Assembly (NCBI GenBank): GCA_963789075.1
Contig: CAWBJQ010000002.1
Location: 806,001-870,000, forward strand
Reading direction: 5' to 3'
DNA: 64,000 bases
From: DATATJ01 sp963789075
Lineage (GTDB): Bacteria > Acidobacteriota > Vicinamibacteria > Vicinamibacterales > CAVVIG01
Shown here: positions 41,640-50,067 of the stretch, one piece after another
Position numbering within the stretch: position 1 is the stretch's first letter
Layout: the number at the start of each line of letters is the position of its first letter
Notes under the pieces: model-generated
Database searches by the model: none
Seen by the model: the letters and a program-made list of their open reading frames with translations, nothing else
Told to the model about the DNA's origin: nothing
Program-made: the position numbers and the translations under genes

Positions 41640-42422
41640 ATGGCCTTCGACAATCTCCTGCTCGAGCGCGAGGGCGCGGTCGCGGTCGTCACGATCAACC
41701 GCCCGGCGGTGCTCAACGCGCTCAACGCCCAAACGCTCGACGAGCTGCGCCGCGTCGTCCTCGACGTGAAGGCGGACGATTCGGTCCGGGTGATGATCCT
41801 CACCGGCGCGGGTGAAAAATCGTTCGTCGCCGGCGCCGACATCAAGGAGCTGGCGGTGCAGACGCCGACCGGTGGCCGCGAGCACGCGCTCACCGGACAG
41901 CACGTGCTCGATCTGATCGAGAACATGGGCAAGCCGGTCATCGCTGCGATCAATGGGTTTGCGCTCGGCGGCGGCTGCGAGCTCGCCATGGCGTGCACGC
42001 TGCGGATCGCGGCGGACACCGCCCGGCTGGGTCAGCCCGAAATCAATCTCGGGCTCATTCCCGGCTATGCCGGCACTCAGCGCCTCTCGCGGCTGGTCGG
42101 GAAAGGGAAGGCGATGGAGCTGGTGCTCGGCGGCGCGCCAATCGCCGCGAGCGAGGCCGAACGCATCGGCCTGGTGAATCGCGTCGTCCCCGCGGCCGAC
42201 CTGATGACCGAAGCGCGCAAGCTGGCCGCGCAACTGGCGACGCATGCGCCGATCGCGATGCGCTACATCATGACCGCGATCAACAAGGGTCTCGAGATGC
42301 CGCTCGCCGACGCGTGTGTGTTCGAGGCGACATTGTTCGGGCTGATCGCCTCGACCGACGACATGCGCGAAGGGACCACGGCGTTTCTGGAAAAGCGCAA
42401 ACCGGAGTTCAAAGGCAGGTAG
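41640..42422 (+). CDS. Enoyl-CoA hydratase/isomerase (crotonase family)
   Basis: The protein has 260 residues, standard length. The oxyanion-hole region AGADIKELAVQ and INGFALGGGCELAMACTLRIA is intact, and both catalytic glutamates of enoyl-CoA hydratases are present (GGGCELAMA; GQPEINLGLIPGYAGTQRL). It hydrates 2-enoyl-CoA in fatty-acid degradation. The gene starts 6 bases after the small membrane gene, and its end runs into a GGGCAGGTA array leading to ribH. Confidence 0.9.
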   Translation: MAFDNLLLEREGAVAVVTINRPAVLNALNAQTLDELRRVVLDVKADDSVRVMILTGAGEKSFVAGADIKELAVQTPTGGREHALTGQHVLDLIENMGKPVIAAINGFALGGGCELAMACTLRIAADTARLGQPEINLGLIPGYAGTQRLSRLVGKGKAMELVLGGAPIAASEAERIGLVNRVVPAADLMTEARKLAAQLATHAPIAMRYIMTAINKGLEMPLADACVFEATLFGLIASTDDMREGTTAFLEKRKPEFKGR

Positions 42423-42470
42423 GGCGGGTGCGGCAGGTAGGGCAGGTAGGGCAGGTTGGGCAGGCTGGGA
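42415..42470. repeat. One-sided GGGCAGGTA array before ribH
   Basis: Five to six direct copies of a 9-base word (GGGCAGGTA, GGGCAGGTT, GGGCAGGCT) begin in the last codons of the crotonase gene and end two bases before the ribH ATG. The purine-rich word supplies the only possible ribosome binding site. Confidence 0.75.
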
Positions 42471-42472
42471 AC

Positions 42473-42946
42473 ATGCACACTATCGAGGGCGCGCGACAGG
42501 GGACGGGGTTCCGCTTCGCGATCGTCGTTTCGTCGTATCACGATTTTGTGACCGGCCGCCTGCAGAGCGGAGCGATCGAGACGTTGTCCGCCGCCGGCGT
42601 CAGCTCGGATGCGATCACCGTCATTCGTGTTCCCGGCGCATTCGAGATTCCGATTGCCGCCCAGCACGCGGCCGAGAGTGGGCGATACCATGCGGTCATT
42701 GGTCTCGGCTGCCTGATCAAGGGCGAGACCCCGCACATGGACTACATTGCGGCTGCCGTGGCGCACGGCTTGACGGCGACGGCCGCGGCGACCGGCGTGC
42801 CGATCGCCTTCGGTGTGCTGACCACGAACTCGGTCGAAGAAGCGCTGGCGCGGGCCGGCGATGGCCCCGGCAACAAGGGGCGCGAGGCGGCCGGCGCGGC
42901 ACTCGAAATGGCATCGGTCGTCGCGCAGTTGATGGCGAAGGGATGA
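42473..42946 (+). CDS. ribH: 6,7-dimethyl-8-ribityllumazine synthase
   Basis: The protein has 157 residues. It condenses 5-amino-6-ribitylaminouracil with dihydroxybutanone phosphate, the penultimate riboflavin step. Family motifs: RFAIVVSSYHDFVT, VPGAFEIPIAAQHA, GLGCLIKGETPHMDYI and FGVLTTNSVEEALARAG; His in PHMDY is catalytic. It stands before nusB, a very common pairing. Confidence 0.9.
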   Translation: MHTIEGARQGTGFRFAIVVSSYHDFVTGRLQSGAIETLSAAGVSSDAITVIRVPGAFEIPIAAQHAAESGRYHAVIGLGCLIKGETPHMDYIAAAVAHGLTATAAATGVPIAFGVLTTNSVEEALARAGDGPGNKGREAAGAALEMASVVAQLMAKG

Positions 42947-43000
42947 GACACAGAGTGCTTGGCGACAGAGACACAGAGTCACCGAGAAGATGTGTCTCGG
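42945..43000. repeat. GAGACACAG micro-repeat with short inverted end
   Basis: Copies of GAGACACAGAGT at 42945 and 42969, and the reverse word TGTGTCTC at 42991-42998. A reduced element of the intergenic family lying between ribH and nusB. Confidence 0.6.
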
Positions 43001-43007
43001 CGCGGGC

Positions 43008-43451
43008 ATGAGTGCTCGTGCCCGGAAGGATCGACGTCATCGCGCGCGGGAAGCGGCGCTGCAGATTCTGTATCAGTGGGACATCGGGCGCGGCGACGTC
43101 GGCGCCGCAGCGGCGACGTTCTTCACATATCAATGGCCGGAGAGCGACGAGCCGTCCGACGAGCTGCGCGCCTTTGCCGCTTCGCTGGCGAGCGACACCG
43201 TCGACCGGCTGGAGACGATCGATCCGATGATTGCCGACACCGCCGATCGCTGGCGGCCGGAGCGGATGGCGATCCTGGATCGCCTGATTCTCCGGATGGC
43301 GGTGTGCGAGCTGCTGCGCGACCGCGAGACGCCGCCGCCGGTGGTCATCAACGAAGCTCTCGAGCTGGCGCGCACGTTCAGCTCGGAGGAATCGGTGAAA
43401 TTCATCAACGGGATGCTCGACGCCATCAGGAAAAAGATCGAGAAGCCATGA
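43008..43451 (+). CDS. nusB: Transcription antitermination factor NusB
   Basis: The protein has 147 residues, all helical. HRAREAALQILYQWDIG at the N-terminus is the NusB signature. RWRPERMAILDRLILRMAVCELL and VVINEALELARTFSSEESVKFINGMLD complete the fold. It binds boxA RNA with NusE for rRNA antitermination. The ATG at 43008 gives the usual start (MSARARKDRRHRARE). Confidence 0.9.
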   Translation: MSARARKDRRHRAREAALQILYQWDIGRGDVGAAAATFFTYQWPESDEPSDELRAFAASLASDTVDRLETIDPMIADTADRWRPERMAILDRLILRMAVCELLRDRETPPPVVINEALELARTFSSEESVKFINGMLDAIRKKIEKP

Positions 43452-43457
43452 CACTCG

Positions 43458-43526
43458 CCACCACGGAGGACGCGGAGGAACGAACCCGTTTGCGTACAGG
43501 ATTTGATCTCCGTGTCCTCCGTGGTG
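43458..43526. repeat. CGGAGGACA-type hairpin before lysS
   Basis: The left arm CCACCACGGAGGACGCGGAG and right arm CTCCGTGTCCTCCGTGGTG are inverted over about 30 bases. It ends 17 bases before the lysS ATG. Confidence 0.8.
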
Positions 43527-43543
43527 AAGAGCTCTAGACGCCC

Positions 43544-45043
43544 ATGTCCTCCCAAGACGACCAAACCCTGCAGCGCCGCGCCAATCTCGAGGAGCTGGCG
43601 ACGCTCGGCATCGAAGTGTACCCGCGGACGTTCGAGCGGACCGACACCGTTGTCCAGCTCGTGTCCGCGTATGGCGCGCGCACGCACGACGAGCTGGAGG
43701 CCGAGCACGTCACGGCCACGACGAGCGGCCGCATTCTCGCGATCCGATCGTTCGGCAAGGCGAATTTTCTCGTGCTCTCCGACGGCGCGGCGAAGCTGCA
43801 GGTGTACATTCGCCAGGACGCGCTGCCGGAGCTCGACTTCAAAATTTTCAAGCTGCTCGACTTTGGCGACTGGGTGGGCGTCGAGGGCCGGCTGTTCCGC
43901 ACGAAAACGAACGAGCTCACGATCTGGGCGTCGCGGCTGCACTTCCTGTCCAAGTGTCTGCTGCCGCTGCCGGAAAAATGGCACGGGCTCACCGACGTTG
44001 AAACGCGGTACCGCCAACGCTATCTCGATCTGATCGTCAATCCGGATTCGCGGCGCGTTTTCGAAGCCCGCAGCCGCATCGTCGCGGCGATTCGGGAGTT
44101 CATGACGCAGCGCGGCTATCTCGAAGTGGAGACGCCGATGATGCAGCCGATTGCCGGCGGGGCGATTGCGCGGCCGTTCAGCACGCATCACAACGCGCTC
44201 GACATGGATCTGTATCTCCGGATTGCGCCCGAGCTGTACCTCAAGCGGCTGACCGTTGGCGGCCTGGAGAAGGTCTTCGAGATCAACCGGAACTTCCGGA
44301 ACGAGGGGATTTCAACGCAGCACAACCCCGAGTTCACCATGATGGAGTTCTACGAGGCGTACGCCGACTATCACGCGCTGATGGCGATGACCGAGGAGAT
44401 GATTGCGACGGTCGCCCGCAAGGCGATCGGGACCGATCAGATCACGTTCGGCGAGCACGAGATTTCACTGGCGGCGCCGTTCGCGCGACTGTCGCTGCGC
44501 GAGGGGGCGCGCGAGGCCGCGTCCGCGCGGCTGCATCGCGCGGTCACCGAGGCCGATCTGCGCCATCGTGAGACCGCGGCGGGCCTGGCGCGGCAGCTCG
44601 GGCTGGAAGTCGCGGCCGGGCATGGCGCGGGCAAGATCGCGACCGCTATTTTCGAGGCGCTGTGCGAGGACCGGCTGGTGCAGCCCACGTTCGTGTACGA
44701 TTTTCCGACCGAAGTGTCGCCGCTCTCGAAACAGCGGCCGGACGACCCGGACACGGTGGAGCGGTTTGAGCTGTACATCGGCGGCTTCGAAGTGGCGAAT
44801 GCGTTCAGCGAGCTCAACGATCCCGCCGAGCAGCGGCGGCGGTTCGAGGCGCAGCTCAAGGACCGGGCGCGCGGCGATCTCGAGGCGCACGAGATGGACG
44901 AGGACTACATCCGCGCACTCGAGTACGGCCTCCCGCCCACCGGCGGCGAAGGCGTCGGCATCGATCGGCTCGTGATGCTGCTGACGAACAGCCCCTCGAT
45001 TCGCGACGTGATCCTGTTCCCGTTGATGAGAAAGCGGGACTAA
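43544..45043 (+). CDS. lysS: Lysyl-tRNA synthetase (class II)
   Basis: The protein has 499 residues. It charges tRNA-Lys. An N-terminal OB-fold (SGRILAIRSFGKANFLVL) is followed by the class II core. Motif 1 is FMTQRGYLEVETPMM, motif 2 FEINRNFRNEGISTQHNPEFT, motif 3 GEGVGIDRLVMLLTNSPSIRDV. All are intact, and the sequence is free of lesions. It continues the plus-strand run towards lolC. Confidence 0.95.
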   Translation: MSSQDDQTLQRRANLEELATLGIEVYPRTFERTDTVVQLVSAYGARTHDELEAEHVTATTSGRILAIRSFGKANFLVLSDGAAKLQVYIRQDALPELDFKIFKLLDFGDWVGVEGRLFRTKTNELTIWASRLHFLSKCLLPLPEKWHGLTDVETRYRQRYLDLIVNPDSRRVFEARSRIVAAIREFMTQRGYLEVETPMMQPIAGGAIARPFSTHHNALDMDLYLRIAPELYLKRLTVGGLEKVFEINRNFRNEGISTQHNPEFTMMEFYEAYADYHALMAMTEEMIATVARKAIGTDQITFGEHEISLAAPFARLSLREGAREAASARLHRAVTEADLRHRETAAGLARQLGLEVAAGHGAGKIATAIFEALCEDRLVQPTFVYDFPTEVSPLSKQRPDDPDTVERFELYIGGFEVANAFSELNDPAEQRRRFEAQLKDRARGDLEAHEMDEDYIRALEYGLPPTGGEGVGIDRLVMLLTNSPSIRDVILFPLMRKRD

Positions 45044-45094
45044 CCGGCGAGTTCGTGACTGAGCCCGCTTCGCGACGTGAGCGACAAACTATCT

Positions 45095-45162
45095 ACCGCG
45101 GTGGACACGGAGGTTCAAACCTGAAGAGAACGAGATCTGTCGTCCGTGACCTCCGTGGTGGA
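45095..45162. repeat. CGGAGGACA-type hairpin before lolC
   Basis: ACCGCGGTGGACACGGAGGT (45095-45114) is inverted against CCGTGACCTCCGTGGTGG (45144-45161). It ends 9 bases before the lolC ATG. Confidence 0.75.
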
Positions 45163-45170
45163 GAGTTGCG

Positions 45171-46400
45171 ATGAACGTGCCGTTCGAGCTGCACATCGCC
45201 CTGCGGTACATGTTCGCCAAGCGCAAGCAGGCGTTCATCTCGGTCATCTCGCTGATCTCGACGCTCGGCGTCGGCATCGGCGTGATGGCGGTCATCATCG
45301 CGCTCGCGATGATGACCGGGCTGCAGAACGAGCTGCGCAACCGCCTGCTCGGCTCGAATCCGCACGTCTACGTCTGGAACCAGAAGGGCATCGTCGACGC
45401 GCGGGCCGAGACCGAGAAGCTGCGCGCGCTGCCGCACGTCGTCGGTGCGGCGCCGGCGATTCTCGGGCAGGGGCTGATCTCCGCGTCGAGCGAGACGCAG
45501 CCGGTGCAGATCAAGGGCATCGATCCGACGCTGGAGCAGCAGGTCACCGACATCAAGGGCGCGATGCAGAGCGGCAGCCTCGCCGCGCTGATGGCGCCGC
45601 CGAGCGACCAGCCGGACGGGATCCTCCTGGGCAAGGATCTGGCGGCCAAGCTCGGTGTGGCCGTCGGCGATTCGGTGTCGCTCCTGACGCCGCAGGGCAC
45701 CCTCTCGCCCATGGGGCTGATCCCGAGAACGCGGCGGCTGCGCGTGGCCGGCACCTTCAGCCTTGGCCTGTTCGAGTTCGACTCGACCTACGGGTTCGTG
45801 TCGATCGACGTCGCGAAGCGGCTGCTCGATCGCACCCATGCGGATTTCATTCAGCTCCGGGTGGACGACATTTATCGCGCGCCCGCGATCGCGCAATCGA
45901 TCACCGACACGCTCGGACCGCAATACCTCACCGAAGACTGGGAAGGGATGAACCGGGCGCTGTTCAAGGCGCTGTGGCTCGAGAAGGTCGCCGTGTCGCT
46001 GGCGATCGGCCTCATCGTGATGGTCGCCGCCCTGAACATCATCGGCACGCTGATTCTGCTCGTGATGGACAAGAGCCGCGACATCGCCATCCTGAAGACG
46101 ATGGGCGCCAGCGCGCGCAGCGTGACGATCGTCTTCATGATGCAGGGACTGATGATCGGCCTCGTCGGTACGGGCGCGGGCGGGCTGGGCGGCTACGTCC
46201 TGTCGTTCGTGCTCGACCGCTACAAGTTGATCAGCATTCCCGGCGACGTGTACCAGGTGTCGCACCTGCCGTTCACCGTGGTGCCGCTCGATTTCACGCT
46301 GGTCGTCGTCGTCGCAGTGCTGATCTGCTTCATCGCGACTATCTATCCGTCGCGTCAGGCGGCGAAGCTCGATCCGGCCGCGGCGTTGAGATACGAATGA
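45171..46400 (+). CDS. lolC: Lipoprotein-releasing ABC permease (LolC/E type)
   Basis: The protein has 409 residues: one N-terminal helix (FISVISLISTLGVGIGVMAVIIALAMMTG), a large periplasmic MacB-like domain (about residues 50-270), then three helices in an FtsX-like C-terminal domain ending in IATIYPSRQAAKLDPAAALRYE. With lolD it extracts lipoproteins from the inner membrane for delivery to LolA. A single LolC/E gene is present here, as in phyla that use one permease (LolF-type homodimer) instead of two. Confidence 0.9.
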   Translation: MNVPFELHIALRYMFAKRKQAFISVISLISTLGVGIGVMAVIIALAMMTGLQNELRNRLLGSNPHVYVWNQKGIVDARAETEKLRALPHVVGAAPAILGQGLISASSETQPVQIKGIDPTLEQQVTDIKGAMQSGSLAALMAPPSDQPDGILLGKDLAAKLGVAVGDSVSLLTPQGTLSPMGLIPRTRRLRVAGTFSLGLFEFDSTYGFVSIDVAKRLLDRTHADFIQLRVDDIYRAPAIAQSITDTLGPQYLTEDWEGMNRALFKALWLEKVAVSLAIGLIVMVAALNIIGTLILLVMDKSRDIAILKTMGASARSVTIVFMMQGLMIGLVGTGAGGLGGYVLSFVLDRYKLISIPGDVYQVSHLPFTVVPLDFTLVVVVAVLICFIATIYPSRQAAKLDPAAALRYE

Positions 46401-46405
46401 TCATT

Positions 46406-46515
46406 TCTCACGAAGAACCTCTTCTCACGACGAACGGAGAACACGAAGATCACGAAGAAGTGTCAGTACTGAAGATGTCTCCGTGCACTTCGTGCCCTCC
46501 GTGTCTTCGTGATGA
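46406..46515. repeat. CACGAAG hairpin between lolC and lolD
   Basis: Left words TCTCACGAAG, CTCACGACG, ACACGAAG, TCACGAAG (46406-46459). Right words GTCTCCGTG, CACTTCGTG, GTCTTCGTGATGA (46478-46515). It ends 16 bases before the lolD ATG and separates two genes that are normally tightly coupled. Confidence 0.8.
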
Positions 46516-46530
46516 TCTGTAAGTAGGTAC

Positions 46531-47205
46531 ATGCCGTTCCTGGAAGCACGCGCCATCGTCAAGAGCTACCCGGTCGGCGGCCAGTCGCTGACGGTGCTCC
46601 GCGACTTGGATCTCGTCGTCGAAGGCGGCGAGATGGTCGCGATTGTCGGCGCGTCAGGCGTCGGCAAGAGCACGCTGCTGCACATTCTCGGCGGTCTCGA
46701 CCGGGCGGACACGGGCAGCGTGTCGATCGGCGACACGAACCTGACCACGCTGCGCGACGAAGCGGTGGTGGCTTTCCGCAATCAGCATGTCGGCTTCGTG
46801 TTTCAGTTTCACCATCTGCTGCCGGAGTTCAGCGCGCTCGAGAACGTGGAGATGCCGATGCGCATCGGCCGGATGCCGATCGCCGCCTCGCGTCCTCAGG
46901 CGGAGGCGCTGCTGCGGCGCGTGGGGTTGGGTGAGCGGCTGACCCACCGGCCCGGGATGCTGTCCGGCGGCGAGCAGCAGCGGACCGCCGTTGCCCGCGC
47001 GCTGGTGATGCGGCCGTCGATTCTGCTCGCCGACGAACCGACCGGCGATTTGGACGAAGCGACCGCCGATGCGCTGCACGCGCTCTTGCGGGAGATGCAC
47101 CAGAGCTACCAGCTGACGTCGGTGATCGCCACGCACAATCCGCGGCTCGCCGCCGCCTGCGACCGCATCCTGCGCCTCGAAGGCGGCCGGCTGAACCCGG
47201 CGTAA
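46531..47205 (+). CDS. lolD: Lipoprotein-releasing ABC ATPase
   Basis: The protein has 224 residues. ATPase partner of LolC. Walker A GASGVGKSTLLH, Q-loop FVFQFHHLLPEFSALENV, ABC signature LSGGEQQRTAVARAL, Walker B SILLADEPTGDLD and the H-loop histidine IATHN are all present. The FQFHHLLPEF segment is characteristic of LolD. About 130 bases separate it from lolC. Confidence 0.9.
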   Translation: MPFLEARAIVKSYPVGGQSLTVLRDLDLVVEGGEMVAIVGASGVGKSTLLHILGGLDRADTGSVSIGDTNLTTLRDEAVVAFRNQHVGFVFQFHHLLPEFSALENVEMPMRIGRMPIAASRPQAEALLRRVGLGERLTHRPGMLSGGEQQRTAVARALVMRPSILLADEPTGDLDEATADALHALLREMHQSYQLTSVIATHNPRLAAACDRILRLEGGRLNPA

Positions 47206-47212
47206 CCCGCGC

Positions 47213-47234
47213 GGCGGGTCCAGAAGGACCCGCC
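47213..47234. terminator. Hairpin after lolD, GGCGGGTCC family
   Basis: GGCGGGTCC (47213-47221) and GGACCCGCC (47226-47234) over an AGAA loop, then CTACA. It lies 8 bases after the lolD stop and could terminate the operon. It shares its stem and right flank with 36094-36115, so it is also a dispersed repeat. Confidence 0.6.
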
Positions 47235-47272
47235 CTACACTTCTGGACGCGCGGAGCTGACGATTGCCCCGA

Positions 47273-47315
47273 CATCCCGAACGCTCCGAATCCCGAATCG
47301 CGAACCCCGAATCCC
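47273..47315. repeat. One-sided CCCGAATC array
   Basis: Copies of the CCCGAATC/CCGAACG/CCCCGAATC words in one orientation. Same word family as 20561 and 22564. Confidence 0.6.
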
Positions 47316-47382
47316 TGTGCGCCCGTCTAATCTTGTGGGGCGGGAACCCTAATGCTGGCAGGCATTTATCACAAGAATGCCA

Positions 47383-47411
47383 TTGGTCGCACAGTACCTA
47401 TGCCGTATAAT
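47383..47411 (+). promoter_or_regulatory. clpC promoter
   Basis: TTGGTC (47383-47388), 17 bases, TATAAT (47406-47411). The -10 is a perfect consensus. The predicted start is about 47418, giving a leader of roughly 46 bases before the clpC ATG. No CtsR-type heptad repeat is evident. Confidence 0.65.
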
Positions 47412-47464
47412 GTGGTCAGAGTTCCCGTGACCCCTATAGCAGCGGCTTTCACTTAGGTAACCGG

Positions 47465-49900
47465 ATGTTCGAACGGTACACCGAACGGGCCCGACGAGTG
47501 CTGTTCTTCGCTCGATATGAGGCCAGTCAGCTCGGTAGCATTTCCATTGAGACCGAGCACCTGTTGCTTGGGCTGATCCGCGAGGGCAAGGGCCTCACCA
47601 GCCGCATCTTCGCGCGGTCGCATCTCTCGCTCGAGAATATCCGCAAGGAAATCGAAGGCCGCACGGTCTTCCGGGAGAAGGTCTCGACATCGGTCGAGAT
47701 CCCCTTCAGCGCCGAAACCAAGCGTGTGCTGCAGTTTGCCGCGGAAGAGGCCGACCGTCTGCTGCACAACTACATCGGCACCGAGCATCTCCTGCTCGGC
47801 ATCCTGCGCGAAGAGCGCTCGGTGGCCGCCTCAATCCTCATGGAAAAGGGGATGCGCCTCAACACCGTCCGCGAGGACATCGTTCAGCTCCTGAACGAAA
47901 AGACGACGCTGACGCGGGTGAAGGAGACGCCGTTGCTCGCCGAGTTCAGCCGCGACCTCACCGAATCGGCGATGAAAAATCAGCTCGATCCGCTGGTCGG
48001 CCGCGAGCACGAGCTCGAGCGCGTGCAGCAGGTGCTCTGCCGCCGGACCAAGAACAACGCCGTGCTCATCGGCGAGCCGGGCGTCGGCAAGACCGCGATC
48101 GTCGAAGGGCTCGCGCAGAAGATCGTTTACGGCGACGTGCCGCACTTTCTCGCCGACAAGCGGATCCTCGCGCTCGATATCTCGTTGATCGTCGCCGGCA
48201 CGAAGTACCGCGGTCAGTTCGAAGAGCGCCTCAAGGCGATCATGAAGGAGCTGACCGACAACCCGAACATCATCGTCTTCATCGACGAGCTGCACACGCT
48301 GGTCGGCGCGGGCTCGGCCGAAGGGTCGCTCGACGCCGCGAACATCCTGAAGCCGGCGCTCAGCCGCGGCGAGATCCGCTGCATCGGCGCGACGACGCCG
48401 GCCGAATACCGCAAGTACATCGAGAAGGATCGGTCGCTCGAGCGGCGCTTCCAGGCGATCAAGGTGGATCCGCCCGGGGAGCGCGAAACGATCGACATCC
48501 TCCTGGGCGTGAAGGACCGGTACGAGAGCTTCCATCACGTCGAGTACACGCGCGAGGCGATCGAGGCGGCGGTGTACCAGTCGAACCGCTACATCACCGA
48601 CCGCTTCCTGCCGGACAAGGCGATCGATCTCGTCGACGAGGCGGGCGCGCGCGCGAAGCTGAAGGAAGCGGGCTACAGCGAGGAGTTCGGCGAGATCAAC
48701 AAGAGCATCCGCGTCTACGTCGAGCAGATGGAGAGCGCGGTCTCGCAGAAGGACTTCGAGAAGGCGCAGTTCTACCGCGACCAGGAGGTCACGGCGCGCG
48801 AGAACCTGCAGATCGTCCGCGAGAAGTTCGACGTCAAGTCGAGCGCGCGCAAGATCATCGTCGGCAAGGCCGAGATCGACGAGGTCGTCTGCAAGTGGAC
48901 CGGCGTGCCGATGGCGTCGATCAACCAGGACGAGGGCGACAAGCTCCTGCGCATGGAGGCTGATCTCCACCGCCGCGTCATCAGCCAGGAGAAGGCGATC
49001 TCGGCGATCTCGCGCGCGATCCGCCGCTCCCGCGCCGGTCTCAAGAACCCGAACCGTCCCGTCGGCAGCTTCGTCTTCCTCGGGCCGACCGGCGTCGGCA
49101 AAACCGAGCTGGCGCGCGCGCTGGCCAACTTCCTGTTCGGCAGCGACCACGCGCTGATTCGCTTCGACATGTCCGAGTACATGGAGAAGCACTCGGTCTC
49201 GAAGCTGATCGGCTCGCCGCCCGGATACGTCGGCCACGAAGAGGGCGGTCAGCTCACCGAAAAGGTGAAGCGCAATCCGTACTCGGTCGTGCTGCTCGAT
49301 GAAATCGAGAAGGCGCACCCGGACATCTTCAACATCCTGCTGCAGGTCTTCGAGGACGGCCACCTCACCGACGGCCTCGGCAACCGGGTGAACTTCAAGA
49401 ACACGATCATCATCATGACGTCGAACATCGGCGCTCGCTTCATCCAGAAGAAGAGCTCGATGGGCTTCCAGTCCACCGACACGGGCGACATCGCCAAGAG
49501 CGTCAACGAGATGGTGCTCGGCGAGGTGAAGCGCACCTTCAACCCCGAGTTCATCAACCGGATCGACGAGATCATCGTCTTCGAAGCGCTCAACGACGAC
49601 GACCTGCGGCGGATCATGGGTCTCCTGGTCACGCAGCTGAACGAGAACCTCGTCGATCGCAAGCTGAAGATCGCGCTGACGCCTGAGGTGATCGACTGGA
49701 TCATCGAGGTGACGTGCAAGGACCGCTCGTACGGCGCGCGGCCGCTCCGCCGCGCCATCCAGCGGCACGTCGAGGATCCGCTCTCGGAAGAGCTGATTCG
49801 CGGCCATCTGCAGGGGGGCGACATCGAGGTCTACATGGACGCCGGCGCGCTGGCGTATCGCCCCGCCGGAGAGCTGGAAGCCGGCCGGAAGCTTGCCTGA
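47465..49900 (+). CDS. clpC: ATP-dependent Clp protease ATP-binding subunit ClpC
   Basis: The protein has 811 residues. Two Clp_N repeats lie at about 5-140 (ISIETEHLLLGLIREGKGL; YIGTEHLLLGILREER). AAA-1 has Walker A IGEPGVGKTAIVEG and Walker B IIVFIDELHTLVGAG. A middle domain of ClpC size carries UVR-like QKDFEKAQFYRDQE. AAA-2 has FLGPTGVGKTELARAL and VVLLDEIEKAHPDI. The C-terminus ends in ClpB_D2-small. It unfolds substrates for ClpP, which is not in this window. No lesion is seen over 2.4 kb. Confidence 0.95.
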   Translation: MFERYTERARRVLFFARYEASQLGSISIETEHLLLGLIREGKGLTSRIFARSHLSLENIRKEIEGRTVFREKVSTSVEIPFSAETKRVLQFAAEEADRLLHNYIGTEHLLLGILREERSVAASILMEKGMRLNTVREDIVQLLNEKTTLTRVKETPLLAEFSRDLTESAMKNQLDPLVGREHELERVQQVLCRRTKNNAVLIGEPGVGKTAIVEGLAQKIVYGDVPHFLADKRILALDISLIVAGTKYRGQFEERLKAIMKELTDNPNIIVFIDELHTLVGAGSAEGSLDAANILKPALSRGEIRCIGATTPAEYRKYIEKDRSLERRFQAIKVDPPGERETIDILLGVKDRYESFHHVEYTREAIEAAVYQSNRYITDRFLPDKAIDLVDEAGARAKLKEAGYSEEFGEINKSIRVYVEQMESAVSQKDFEKAQFYRDQEVTARENLQIVREKFDVKSSARKIIVGKAEIDEVVCKWTGVPMASINQDEGDKLLRMEADLHRRVISQEKAISAISRAIRRSRAGLKNPNRPVGSFVFLGPTGVGKTELARALANFLFGSDHALIRFDMSEYMEKHSVSKLIGSPPGYVGHEEGGQLTEKVKRNPYSVVLLDEIEKAHPDIFNILLQVFEDGHLTDGLGNRVNFKNTIIIMTSNIGARFIQKKSSMGFQSTDTGDIAKSVNEMVLGEVKRTFNPEFINRIDEIIVFEALNDDDLRRIMGLLVTQLNENLVDRKLKIALTPEVIDWIIEVTCKDRSYGARPLRRAIQRHVEDPLSEELIRGHLQGGDIEVYMDAGALAYRPAGELEAGRKLA

Positions 49901-49912
49901 TGACTTCAGAAT

Positions 49913-50002
49913 TGAGTAATTGGGTGATCGGGTAATTGGGTAATTGATCGCTCAATTTCCGATCCAATTACCCGATTACCCGATCATCCAATCACCCGAT
50001 TC
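49913..50002. repeat. Micro-repeat element, GGTAATTG / CAATTACC words
   Basis: The left array GAGTAATTGGGTGATCGGG... (49914-49946) and right array CCAATTACCCGATTACCCG... (49963-50001) are inverted with a spacer of about 16 bases. It lies between clpC and bamA. Confidence 0.85.
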
Positions 50003-50067
50003 CACTTCTCGACCGGCCGAAGGCTGCCCCCCGAGTCTAAGATCCAGTAAAGTTACGAGTTCAAAGC

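Noticed and set aside
47831..49807. Very long minus-strand frame (658 codons) opposite clpC
   Set aside because: It is the mirror of clpC codon bias in GC-rich DNA; the plus strand has a complete ClpC with all motifs.
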